In this document: positions 19,713 through 28,532 of the stretch, piece by piece
How positions within the stretch are numbered: the stretch's first letter is position 1
How the letters are laid out: each line of letters opens with the position of its first letter
From: an uncultured Alphaproteobacteria bacterium
GTDB taxonomy: Bacteria; Pseudomonadota; Alphaproteobacteria; RF32; CAG-239
DNA length: 64,000 nucleotides
Assembly (NCBI GenBank): GCA_910577095.1
Contig: CAJTLY010000008.1
Location: 1-64,000 of the forward strand
Reading direction: 5' to 3'
Translations under genes and position numbers: made by a program
The notes under the pieces: generated by a model
What the model was told of the DNA's origin: nothing
Database searches by the model: none
Seen by the model: the letters and a program-made list of their open reading frames with translations, nothing else

Positions 19713-22355
19713 ATGCTGCAGAATATTAAACTTCCCCGTCCCGACCGGCTTTTGCAAAAAAGGCTGATCCGGTTGGCATATTCGTTGGTGGCGTTGACAA
19801 TATCGCTGATCTTGTTCATCGTCTTTCCGCAGCATTTTATTTTATTGCTCAGCCTGACGGCCATGATTGCCGTATTTGCACTCGTTCTTTCGCTTCTGAC
19901 CTTAAAGGCCGGCGAAAAAGCGATCAGTTACGGCGGATTCGCCAACGAAATCATCCGTCACAGCCGTCAGGCCAAACGCATTGACAATTCTCTCGGGCAG
20001 GTCGTGATCGAAAACGACCGCGCTCGCGAATTGTTTAATCAGGGCAGCATCTTAGGCTTTTTGCAAAACAACCTTTCCGACAACCGCAGCAATGTGCTGG
20101 CTTTGCATCGGCTTAAAAACGCTTTTCAAAATCTGTCCGCCGAAAAAGTCACTCTGGCCCTTAAGCTTGGCGACAGCATGGAAAACGAAACTTGGTTTGA
20201 AATCAGCCTGAAACCGATTTCGCTTAAAAAAGCCGATTTGTTTGAACATTCGCTTGCTTTGAAAAAAATCCGCAAAGACACCTATTTGTACTGGAGTCTG
20301 CGCGATATTACCAACGAACATAACATGGAACAGGTTTTTCGCAGCGAATGGCACGGCCTGCACGATTTTATCGACTATGTGCCGATCGGACTGTACATTT
20401 GTACCAAAGAACATCTTATCGAATATTGCAACCATGCTTTTGCATCCATGCTCAACTACGACCGTGAGCAACTGATCGGTACCGACTTAAAAAATCTCCT
20501 CAGTCCCAACTCCGCGGTACCGCCGTGTCGGGAGTGGGACAAAAACGTTCATTTTATCAACAAATACGGTGAAGACTGCGAAACCTTCATCCGCCAAACC
20601 AGTTTTCGCGAAAACAATCAGATCAAAATCCGCGGTGCCGCCGTTACCGGGCTTCCCAACGATACCTTGCTTCGGCAGCAACTGGGAATAGCCGTCGACA
20701 AAATCAGCTGGCTGTTTGACTTTGCACCGGTCGGTATCATTTTCATCACCCCCGAGGGAACGATCCGCGAATGCAACCGCCAGGCGGAAATATTTTTACA
20801 AGCCCCGGCCGGGGGCCTGATCGATACCGATTTGATGAGCTTTATTCGCAAGTCGGATTGCCACGGCCTCAAGATAGAACTGGAAAACATCAACAGCGGC
20901 GCCAAACAATCCGCTTCAATGGAAATCAGCCTGATGCACGGTCCCAAAGTTGCCCTTTCCTACATCACACCGATGAAACCGCTTCACGGCAGCACGCCGC
21001 CGTCCGGTTTTGTTATTTTTCTGGTCGACGCTACCGAGCAGAAAAACCTTGAAGTTAAATTTGCCCAGGCGCAAAAAATGCAGGCAATGGGACAACTGGC
21101 CGGCGGTGTCGCTCACGACTTCAACAATCTGCTGACGGCCATTATCGGCTTCTGCGATTTGTTGTTGCAACGTCACGGCATCGGCGATCCTTCTTTTGCC
21201 GACCTCATCCAGATCAAAAACAACGCCAACCGCGCCGCCGGCTTGGTGCGACAATTGTTGGCGTTTTCGCGCAAACAGCCGCTGCAGCCGAAATTGATTG
21301 ATGTGACCGAGAACTTTATGGAACTCAGCCAGATGCTCAAAAGAGTTTTGGGCGAAAAAGTTACCCTCAAATTCCATCACGGCAACGATCTCGGTTTTAT
21401 CAAGGTGGATCCGGTCCAGTTTTCGCAGGTTATTATCAATCTGGCCGTCAATGCCAAAGATGCCATGAACGGTAACGGCATTTTGACAATATCCACCCGT
21501 ACCGAACACATTGCGCGGCCGCAGCCGTTCGGTGAAGATACGATCAAACCCGGCGAATTTGTGGTTATCGAAGTTGCGGATACCGGTTGCGGCATTGCCG
21601 AAGAGAACCTTAACCGCATTTTCGAACCGTTTTTCTCCACCAAACAAAACGTTGTCGGTTCCGGCACCGGTCTGGGACTGGCAATGGTTTACGGAATTGT
21701 CCGCCAGACCGAGGGTTTTATCAAAGTCGACAGCAAACTCGGCCAAGGAACAACTTTTTCCATCCACCTGCCCCGTTTTGAACAAAACATCGAAGAGGAA
21801 AAAAACAACATCCCCGCCCCGCTTCGTCCCGAAGTGACAGCAGACGACGGTTCTCCGGTTCTGACCGTCAAGGAACAAAACACGGCTTCGCTGCCGATCA
21901 ATCAAAAGTTCATTTTCGGATTGAACGTCTCGGCAATTGACAAAGGCCCCGACAACCGCACCGCCGGATCCAACATTCGCATTCTGTTTGTCGAAGACGA
22001 AGACTCGGTTCGCAGCTTTGCCGTCCGTGCGCTCAAGAAAAAAGGATATCAGGTCACCGGTTGTAACTCGGCCGAAAATGCGCTTGACCAGTTAAAAGAC
22101 GAACGCAATTTTCAACTGCTGGTCACCGATATGGTGATGCCGGGGATGAACGGAATTGAGCTGGCCCGCCGTGTCCGCGAACTGATTCCCGGCATTAAAA
22201 TCATTCTTGCCTCCGGCTACTCGGAAGAAATCGCCCGCAACGAACTCTCCGGCAACGACAGTTTCGAATTTATGGCCAAACCGTTCAGCCTCGGTGACCT
22301 GACCAAAAAAATATTTGACGTGTTGAATAAGGAACATACAAACAATGAACAATAA
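19713..22355 (+). CDS. cckA: CckA-like hybrid sensor histidine kinase
   Basis: An 880-residue inner-membrane hybrid kinase. Two membrane helices (about 20-75) are followed by PAS-like domains (about 215-440), then the dimerisation box LAGGVAHDFNNLL with His468. An ATPase domain (NAKDAMNG; DTGCGI; GTGLGLAMVYGI) and a receiver domain with Asp806 in LLVTDMVMPGMNG follow. This architecture and the wording of the H-box match CckA, which through ChpT controls CtrA in alphaproteobacteria. It overlaps hdaA by 11 nt. Confidence 0.92.
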   Translation: MLQNIKLPRPDRLLQKRLIRLAYSLVALTISLILFIVFPQHFILLLSLTAMIAVFALVLSLLTLKAGEKAISYGGFANEIIRHSRQAKRIDNSLGQVVIENDRARELFNQGSILGFLQNNLSDNRSNVLALHRLKNAFQNLSAEKVTLALKLGDSMENETWFEISLKPISLKKADLFEHSLALKKIRKDTYLYWSLRDITNEHNMEQVFRSEWHGLHDFIDYVPIGLYICTKEHLIEYCNHAFASMLNYDREQLIGTDLKNLLSPNSAVPPCREWDKNVHFINKYGEDCETFIRQTSFRENNQIKIRGAAVTGLPNDTLLRQQLGIAVDKISWLFDFAPVGIIFITPEGTIRECNRQAEIFLQAPAGGLIDTDLMSFIRKSDCHGLKIELENINSGAKQSASMEISLMHGPKVALSYITPMKPLHGSTPPSGFVIFLVDATEQKNLEVKFAQAQKMQAMGQLAGGVAHDFNNLLTAIIGFCDLLLQRHGIGDPSFADLIQIKNNANRAAGLVRQLLAFSRKQPLQPKLIDVTENFMELSQMLKRVLGEKVTLKFHHGNDLGFIKVDPVQFSQVIINLAVNAKDAMNGNGILTISTRTEHIARPQPFGEDTIKPGEFVVIEVADTGCGIAEENLNRIFEPFFSTKQNVVGSGTGLGLAMVYGIVRQTEGFIKVDSKLGQGTTFSIHLPRFEQNIEEEKNNIPAPLRPEVTADDGSPVLTVKEQNTASLPINQKFIFGLNVSAIDKGPDNRTAGSNIRILFVEDEDSVRSFAVRALKKKGYQVTGCNSAENALDQLKDERNFQLLVTDMVMPGMNGIELARRVRELIPGIKIILASGYSEEIARNELSGNDSFEFMAKPFSLGDLTKKIFDVLNKEHTNNEQ

Positions 22356-23064
22356 AAATCAACTGTCACTCGAATTTACTCACCAACCCTACATGGGAAA
22401 AGACGATTTTATCACAGCTCCCTGCAATGCGGAAGCCTTTCATGCCGTCAACAGCTGGCCCGACTGGCCGTTTTTTGCCCTCTGCATTTACGGTCCGCAA
22501 AATTGCGGCAAAACCCATCTCAGCCGCATTTTTTCCGACCGCGTTTCGGTATTGACCCGTTATCCTTATCCCATTCCTTGTATCGAAGCGGAAAAAATTA
22601 CGCTGGAAATGCCGCTGTTGCTGTTTGAAAAACATCCTTGCCTGGTGGTGGAGAACCTGACGCCGCAACTCAACCAAGAAGCCGTGTTTCATCTCTACAA
22701 CCTCTATCGCAACCAAGGGGGAAACATTTTGTTCACCGCGCGTCAGGCACCGGCCCGGCTTCCGGTAACCCTGCCCGACCTTCGTTCACGTCTCAGCATC
22801 GTCCCGGCAATCGAAATTTCGGAACCGGACGACGAACTGCTTTCGGCGTTGATCATCAAATTGTTTATGGACCGGCAAATCACCGTTTCGCTTGACATCG
22901 TCAACTATATACTGGTAAACATGGAACGTTCGTTTGCCTATGCCCATAAGCTGGTCGCCGAAATCGACAACATTTCGCTGGCCTATAAGCGGGCCGTTTC
23001 AATCGCAATCGTCAAAGAAGCAATTGCACAACTTAACCATAATCCGCAGGGTGAACTTTTTTAA
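22345..23064 (+). CDS. hdaA: HdaA-like DnaA-homologous regulator
   Basis: A 239-residue AAA+ protein like DnaA domain III without the DNA-binding domain. The N-terminus has QLSLEF, a sliding-clamp binding motif, and the P-loop GPQNCGKTHLS. HdaA with the beta clamp stimulates ATP hydrolysis by DnaA and prevents re-initiation. The gene overlaps cckA by 11 nt, tying replication control to the CckA phosphorelay at the transcript level. Walker B (LLLFEKHPCLVVENL) is atypical, lacking the usual DD/DE pair. Confidence 0.86.
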   Translation: MNNKNQLSLEFTHQPYMGKDDFITAPCNAEAFHAVNSWPDWPFFALCIYGPQNCGKTHLSRIFSDRVSVLTRYPYPIPCIEAEKITLEMPLLLFEKHPCLVVENLTPQLNQEAVFHLYNLYRNQGGNILFTARQAPARLPVTLPDLRSRLSIVPAIEISEPDDELLSALIIKLFMDRQITVSLDIVNYILVNMERSFAYAHKLVAEIDNISLAYKRAVSIAIVKEAIAQLNHNPQGELF

Positions 23065-23101
23065 CTGCCGACTAACTGCTCTGACTAAGGAAAACTAACC
23101 A

Positions 23102-24703
23102 ATGTCTTTTTTTAAAACTCCGCACGCCTTCCTGACTTTGTCTTCCGCCCGTTTCAATTTCCTCTACAGCCTGTTCACGATCGCTGCATATAACATTCCT
23201 TTCATTTTGGCGGCAAAACGAATCAGCGGTTCATGGACCGGCACAGCGTTGATTGTTGCGTGCGTTTTGTGCGGACTCAACATCGTTTTGGCACTTTTGT
23301 TTACCAGGCACCTGGTCAAAACGCTGGCGATTGCTTTCTGCCTCATCAACACCGCCGTTCTTTACTTTATGACGGCTTATGGGGTGGTGATTGACAAGAT
23401 CATGTTAATGAACGTTATTCAGACAGACGTTTATGAAGTGACCGACCTGCTCAATGTCAAAATGTTCTTCTATTTGACCGCACTGGGGCTTATTCCTTCT
23501 TATCTGATTTATAAAACCCGTATTACTTTTTTGCCGTTCAAAAAAGAAGCGGCGGCGAAAGCGCTGCAAATTTTGCTTTCGGCCTTGATAATCGTCGCGG
23601 TGACCGTTGCAGCCATGCCGCGTGACCGCGAGGTTTTTAACCGCAACAAACATGTCAAAAACGCCCTTATACCGGTCAATTATATCGGCGCGGCGATTTC
23701 GGTTGCCAAAATCAAATGGAAATACCGCAAAGACCGCCTGCAGGAAATTTCCGCCGACGCTCACATGCTGCCGCAAAGCCATAACGGCAAACCCAATCTG
23801 ATTGTCGTGGTGATCGGCGAGTCTGCCCGCGATGCCAGTTTTTCGCTTTCCGGATATCAGCGTCCGACCAACCGACCGCTTGAAAAATTTGCCGACGAAC
23901 TGATTTATTTTGACAATTTTTATTCCTGCGGTACCGCAACCGCAATATCGCTGCCCTGCATTTTTTCGCCCTATCCGCGTAAAAAGTTCGAACCTGAAAG
24001 CGAACGGCGGATTGAAAACGTGCTGGATATTCTGGATCATGCCGGTTACAAACTGCTGTGGCGCGAAAACAACACCGATTGCAAAGACAACTGTAACCGA
24101 ATTGAACAGGAAAGATTTTGTCACGTCAAAGAATGCCCGGATGAAATTATGCTGACCGACTTTGCCGCAAAGATTCAAAGCAGCGACAAGCCTGCCGTTG
24201 TGGTTTTGCACCAACGCGGCAGCCACGGACCGCTTTACAGCTTGCGCTATCCGCCGGAATTTGAGATTTATCGCCCTGTCTGCCGCAAAGAATTTTTGCA
24301 GGACTGTCAAATCGAAGAACTGGTAAACGCTTACGACAACACCATTTATTACACTTCTCACATGTTGGCACAAACACTTGAACTGTTAAAACAATTGTCC
24401 GACCGTTACAACACGGCTTTGTTCTTCACCTCAGACCACGGAGAATCGTTAGGCGAAAACGGGGTTTATCTTCACTCGGCGCCTTATGACACCGCACCCG
24501 ACGAGCAAAAACACGTTCCGGGAATGTTTTGGTTTTCGGCCGATTATGCCGCGGACAACAATTTGGACGTCGAGTGCGTTCGCCGACTGCGCAGCAATTA
24601 CTTTTCCCACGACAACGTCTTTCATACGCTGCTCGGGATGAGCCGTGTTTCCAGTTCCTATTACAATCCGGAATTAGATATTCTGGCCCGTTGCAGACGT
24701 TAG
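23102..24703 (+). CDS. eptA: Phosphoethanolamine transferase (EptA/MCR family)
   Basis: Transfers phosphoethanolamine to lipid A, lowering negative charge and polymyxin binding. The 533-residue protein has about five N-terminal membrane helices (about 15-180) and a periplasmic sulfatase-like domain. Visible are VVIGESARDASFS, the nucleophile Thr278 in CGTATAISLPC and the zinc-site FFTSDHGESLGENGVYLH. Cysteines in NTDCKDNC/FCHVKEC fit the family disulfides. Its 3' end overlaps that of the convergent anmK gene by 30 nt. Confidence 0.92.
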   Translation: MSFFKTPHAFLTLSSARFNFLYSLFTIAAYNIPFILAAKRISGSWTGTALIVACVLCGLNIVLALLFTRHLVKTLAIAFCLINTAVLYFMTAYGVVIDKIMLMNVIQTDVYEVTDLLNVKMFFYLTALGLIPSYLIYKTRITFLPFKKEAAAKALQILLSALIIVAVTVAAMPRDREVFNRNKHVKNALIPVNYIGAAISVAKIKWKYRKDRLQEISADAHMLPQSHNGKPNLIVVVIGESARDASFSLSGYQRPTNRPLEKFADELIYFDNFYSCGTATAISLPCIFSPYPRKKFEPESERRIENVLDILDHAGYKLLWRENNTDCKDNCNRIEQERFCHVKECPDEIMLTDFAAKIQSSDKPAVVVLHQRGSHGPLYSLRYPPEFEIYRPVCRKEFLQDCQIEELVNAYDNTIYYTSHMLAQTLELLKQLSDRYNTALFFTSDHGESLGENGVYLHSAPYDTAPDEQKHVPGMFWFSADYAADNNLDVECVRRLRSNYFSHDNVFHTLLGMSRVSSSYYNPELDILARCRR

Positions 24704-26056
24704 GTTTTGCCAGCCTTTGGCGGCACGGCTCCACAATTTCGGCGTTTGTTCCGGCTGCGCCGGATTGTCATATTGCCGCAAAAGCTCCGTCAAAAGATAC
24801 GGTTCGTTTTGGCTTGGCAGCACATAAACCCCGCCGACGGTCGGTATGCGGCAGCCGGTGGTGGAAGGCAATGAAAACGGCTGGTTGATAATTTTACAAT
24901 AAGCCATATCGGCAAAAATGCGCGCTTCCATATATTCGCCCGAAAATCCGAACGCCCCGGCAAAATCAACTGTAGGGTTATCCGGCAGTCTTGCAAAAAT
25001 ATCGGCAAAAATCATCCGATGTTCGGGCAAAACCTCTCCCTGACGATGCAGCAGGTTTTCGAAATCTTGTCTGACCAGCGGATTCTTCCAACCGCCGCCG
25101 AACAAAAGGTACAAAGACGGCAACATAAGCTGCGGATGAACATAGCGCAGGTTATAAACATAGCTGTAGGCACTCAAATATTCGACGGTTCGCAAATTGT
25201 CGGCAAAGGAATAGCTTTCGTCATAAACAAGCTTATACCAGTGAGGATCGGAAGATTTAGGCGGCAATTGATGATAAAAATTTTCTCCTTCGCCGGTAAC
25301 CGCGGCCTGATTGAACAGTCGCGACAGCAAATCGGGACGGACGGTTCCTTCGGCACCGAATTGTCCGTCTTTGTCAAAAGGCAACTTTTTATACTCACGC
25401 ATCAGAAGATCGGCCAAATGGTTAAACGGTCCGATATCCCAACCGGCAACTTGCGGATGTTCCGAATCCTGCGTACGCGTAATCAGCGCAATATTACCGG
25501 TATTGCCGCCGTTGCAAAAGGCAACCGCGCCGTGTCCCCGGCCGGCCATCATCTGTGCAATATGAAAATTGTGCAACGGCGCCAACGGGGCACCTTCGCC
25601 GCCGTTCATAATATCGTCGGAACGAAAGTCATAGATTACAGGAATACCGGTCAGGTCAGCCAGCAGCCGGGCATCGCCGACTTGCAGCGTATAAGGTTGA
25701 CCGTTGCCGGCAATCGAAGGCGGAAAATGGTCACAGGTTTGCCCGTGAAAACCGAGAGCCGCTATTTGATTGCGCTCCAGTCCGCTGATCTCAACCAGAT
25801 GATTAACGGCTTCCGCCGCCAACCGGGTATAACTCTCCACCGTTTGAACAAACAACGGATCGTTCAGCGCATCTTCGGTCGCCGCATACTGCTTTATATG
25901 CTCGCGCAACTCGATAAACTGCTGCTTCAAACGGTCGGGATAAGCAAACGAAAAAGCCTTTAAATCTTCGATCGTATTTTCGTCAAAAGCCGTCAGAACA
26001 ACATCAACGGCATCCAGAGAATTGCCGGTCATAATCCCGATCGTGTTTATTTTCAT
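24674..26056 (-). CDS. anmK: Anhydro-N-acetylmuramic acid kinase-like protein
   Basis: Phosphorylates anhydro-MurNAc from cell-wall turnover to MurNAc-6-P. The 460-residue protein has ASKHA-kinase motifs in AnmK order: IGIMTGNSLDAVDVV, DFRSDDIMNGGEGAPLAP, FCNGGNTGNIALI, GWDIGPFNHLAD and FDKDGQFGAEG. It is longer than typical AnmK (about 370-390 aa), and the first motif departs from the common SGTSxDGxD. ATG 26056 has AGGAG upstream. The 3' end overlaps eptA convergently. Confidence 0.82.
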   Translation of the reverse strand: MKINTIGIMTGNSLDAVDVVLTAFDENTIEDLKAFSFAYPDRLKQQFIELREHIKQYAATEDALNDPLFVQTVESYTRLAAEAVNHLVEISGLERNQIAALGFHGQTCDHFPPSIAGNGQPYTLQVGDARLLADLTGIPVIYDFRSDDIMNGGEGAPLAPLHNFHIAQMMAGRGHGAVAFCNGGNTGNIALITRTQDSEHPQVAGWDIGPFNHLADLLMREYKKLPFDKDGQFGAEGTVRPDLLSRLFNQAAVTGEGENFYHQLPPKSSDPHWYKLVYDESYSFADNLRTVEYLSAYSYVYNLRYVHPQLMLPSLYLLFGGGWKNPLVRQDFENLLHRQGEVLPEHRMIFADIFARLPDNPTVDFAGAFGFSGEYMEARIFADMAYCKIINQPFSLPSTTGCRIPTVGGVYVLPSQNEPYLLTELLRQYDNPAQPEQTPKLWSRAAKGWQNLTSATGQNI

Positions 26057-26118
26057 TTTAAGTCGCTCCTGTTGTGAACTCATGGAAATATGATAACCGG
26101 CTTTGCCTTAATATTTGA

Positions 26119-26622
26119 TTAAGCGCTGCAGGCATCGGTACGAACTTCGGCGGAAGCGGCACCGCTTTGGTTTGGCACACGGTTATCCCGGATATGTTCC
26201 TTCAGCTGATTTTTGAAATCTTCGGCATTGCCGAAACTGCGGCTTATATAGGCCGTCATCGTTATATAAATCAAATCGTCGATTGTGGGATGATTATGAA
26301 TCAGCAAATTGAGCTTGCGGATCATTTTTTCTTTATACTTATAGTTGTCCTCGCCAAAATTTGCCAACCCGATCAGGCGCTGATGAATATCGCGGACGGT
26401 ACGGGCATTGTATTCGATGCGGATTCTGGCCAGCTTGTCCCGATAGGCCGCTACCGACGCAAAATCGGAAACTTTTGCCAGCTGTTTTTCCAGGTCGTTC
26501 TGCGGACAGATTTTGGCAGCCGCCTTTTCCAAAACGGCAAACAACAACCCTCTGCTGCCGGCATTTTGCAGGTCAAGAAGAAATGTCTCGCCAAAAGTCT
26601 TTTTTACGATTTCCCCTGCCAT
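26119..26622 (-). CDS. Hypothetical protein, 167 aa
   Basis: No family recognised. Soluble and mostly helical, with a basic middle (YKYKEKMIRKLNLLIHNHPTIDDLIY) and a polar C-terminus. No signal peptide or membrane segment. It lies upstream of anmK on the same strand with a gap of about 60 nt, so it may share a transcript. The function is unknown. Confidence 0.6.
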   Translation of the reverse strand: MAGEIVKKTFGETFLLDLQNAGSRGLLFAVLEKAAAKICPQNDLEKQLAKVSDFASVAAYRDKLARIRIEYNARTVRDIHQRLIGLANFGEDNYKYKEKMIRKLNLLIHNHPTIDDLIYITMTAYISRSFGNAEDFKNQLKEHIRDNRVPNQSGAASAEVRTDACSA

Positions 26623-26749
26623 GGCCCTTCTCCTCGCTTCATAATTATATTTCGGTTTATAGAATAAAGTTTAACATAAAATCACTGTATTCACAATAAA
26701 AAACTCGGATCCGCGCCAACAAAATAATCTTATAAACTTAATTATTGAT

Positions 26750-26778
26750 TTGATTATTTTCAACGGCCATTTTATAAT
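26750..26778 (+). promoter_or_regulatory. Predicted promoter of the ParB-like/glycosyltransferase pair
   Basis: TTGATT, 17 nt, TATAAT: close to consensus. The leader would be only about 15 nt and contain GAGGAG before ATG 26800. Confidence 0.6.
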
Positions 26779-26799
26779 TATGGCTTTGAGGAGAAAAAT

Positions 26800-27486
26800 A
26801 TGAGCGAATTTTGTCTGTCATCCGAATTATATCCGATTGCACCTGCCGACCTTGCCGTCTTGGAAGACGGACCGGCCGAATACCGCGGACGCTTCAAAAA
26901 CGAAATCGTCGTTTTGATCGGTGACAGTCATGCCGGACAAATCGACACCTTGGTTTGCGGACGCGAAAAAGTTGCATCCGCCTTAAAAAACGGCATCGTT
27001 TCCGTTCCGGTTCGGATTGCCTTTGTCAGCAAAATCCGCCGATTTGACTTCATCACCGTTTTCGTCAAACCGCTTCGCTCCCGCTATAAAATATTTTCTT
27101 CCAACATTTACCATATTGATCCGGCCGAAATCCGCCGGATGAAAATCGAACGCAACATTCGTACCCGCGAAAACGCTTATGTCTTCAGCAATCCGTTGTT
27201 CTACTACGATGAACGGGAACGCAAACGCCAGTATAACGAATTATACGAGTCGATGAAAAAAGGATATAACGACGCCTTTCCGATCGATATCATGCTGCTG
27301 CGGATGATGGGCATCAAAGACACCGTCAATCAGGGACACCACCGGATGGGGATTGCCCTCGAATGCCGGTTGCCGCAGGTTGCGGTTCGCTTCAGCGCTG
27401 CCGGCAGTGCCCCGAAAATTCTCCAACCGCTGTTAAAAGTGATTGCCGATATTAACATCACCCTCAAATTATGGAACAAAAAATGA
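26800..27486 (+). CDS. Hypothetical protein with possible ParB/Srx-like segment
   Basis: A 228-residue soluble protein I do not recognise. A segment near 165-190 (IDIMLLRMMGIKDTVNQGHHRMGIAL) resembles the conserved box of ParB/sulfiredoxin-like folds, where G-H-H-R follows a loop. The resemblance is short and could be chance. The N-terminal part includes VVLIGDSHAGQIDTL, a possible beta-turn/Asp motif. The stop overlaps the next gene as ATGA, so it is probably translated together with the glycosyltransferase and acts in the same glycan pathway. Confidence 0.55.
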   Translation: MSEFCLSSELYPIAPADLAVLEDGPAEYRGRFKNEIVVLIGDSHAGQIDTLVCGREKVASALKNGIVSVPVRIAFVSKIRRFDFITVFVKPLRSRYKIFSSNIYHIDPAEIRRMKIERNIRTRENAYVFSNPLFYYDERERKRQYNELYESMKKGYNDAFPIDIMLLRMMGIKDTVNQGHHRMGIALECRLPQVAVRFSAAGSAPKILQPLLKVIADINITLKLWNKK

Positions 27487-28532
27487 CCCGTATCCTTCAT
27501 ATTGCCAACTTTAACTCCCTGCGCCTGAAAGGCTGCTTTCAGTGCGGTTTTCCGGTAAAGATTTCTTACGGGCTGATCAAAAACGGCTTCGAAGTCATCA
27601 ATTACTCCGACCGCGATTTGTGCCGGATGTTCGGTTTCGGACATATGAATGCGCTCGGGCGCTATCGGCTGGGTAAACACTTGTGCGAATTCTGCCGCAC
27701 CGTCCGCCCCGACGCCCTGTTGCTGGGACATGCCAACACCATCGGCAACGAGACGATTATGCAAATTAAGAAGATGCTGCCCGGACTTCGGGTGATGCAG
27801 TGGAACTGCGATTCGATCACGCCCGAGAGTAAACGTAACCTCGGCGCTGTCCGCGAGCGGCTGCAGGTCGTTGACGCCACCATGATTTCTACCGGCGATC
27901 GCCAAATGCTGCAACAATTCAAACAAGAAGGAAAACCGGTTGCCTATCTTCCCAACATGGTTGATGCTTCGATCGAAACCGGAACCGCTTTTAACAATGC
28001 CGCTCTTCCCTACGACATTTTGCTTTGCGCCAACACCGGACGCCGTCAGTTTTGCGGCAAGGACAAAGAAATCGAACAAATTATTGACGAGTCTGCCACA
28101 CGAATTCCGGGCCTTAAATGGCTGCTCGGCGGTTTGAAAAATCAGCCGGCCCTGCACGGCGCCGCCTATCTCGACGCTTTCAAACAAGCCGGAATCGGCT
28201 TTAATCTCAGCCGCTATAACGACGTTTATCTCTACAGTTCCGACCGCCTGGCTCATATCATCGGCAACGGACAACTGGCAATGATTGACCGTGCCTGCGG
28301 TTTTGCCGACGTTCTTCCCGAAACCGGCGTTGCTTTTTACGGCAGCGAAACCGAGTTTTACGACAAGCTCGCCTATTATGTCAAAAATCCCGCCGCCCGC
28401 ATGAAAGCCGCCCGGGAAGGATATGAAGCCTATTACAAAGAATTCAACAATCAGACCGTCACCGCCTATATGGCCGCTCTTCTGTTTGACAACTTCCCAA
28501 AATCGGAACGCCCCTGGCAGATTGTCATCTGA
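27483..28532 (+). CDS. Glycosyltransferase (GT-B, group 1-like)
   Basis: A 349-residue protein beginning ILHIANFNSLRLKGCFQCGFP. The C-terminal half has YLYSSDRLAHIIGNGQLAMIDRACGF...GVAFYGSETEFYDKLAYYV, the typical sugar-nucleotide region of CgeB/GT1-like transferases of surface glycans. The ATGA overlap selects ATG 27483; an upstream in-frame ATG at 27471 is possible. Its end overlaps the convergent glycerol-1-phosphate dehydrogenase gene by 8 nt. Confidence 0.75.
   Translation: MTRILHIANFNSLRLKGCFQCGFPVKISYGLIKNGFEVINYSDRDLCRMFGFGHMNALGRYRLGKHLCEFCRTVRPDALLLGHANTIGNETIMQIKKMLPGLRVMQWNCDSITPESKRNLGAVRERLQVVDATMISTGDRQMLQQFKQEGKPVAYLPNMVDASIETGTAFNNAALPYDILLCANTGRRQFCGKDKEIEQIIDESATRIPGLKWLLGGLKNQPALHGAAYLDAFKQAGIGFNLSRYNDVYLYSSDRLAHIIGNGQLAMIDRACGFADVLPETGVAFYGSETEFYDKLAYYVKNPAARMKAAREGYEAYYKEFNNQTVTAYMAALLFDNFPKSERPWQIVI

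Noticed and set aside
24426..24734. Minus-strand frame opposite the 3' end of eptA
   Set aside because: Cys/Arg-rich product, no motifs, and it lies fully antisense to the conserved transferase domain.
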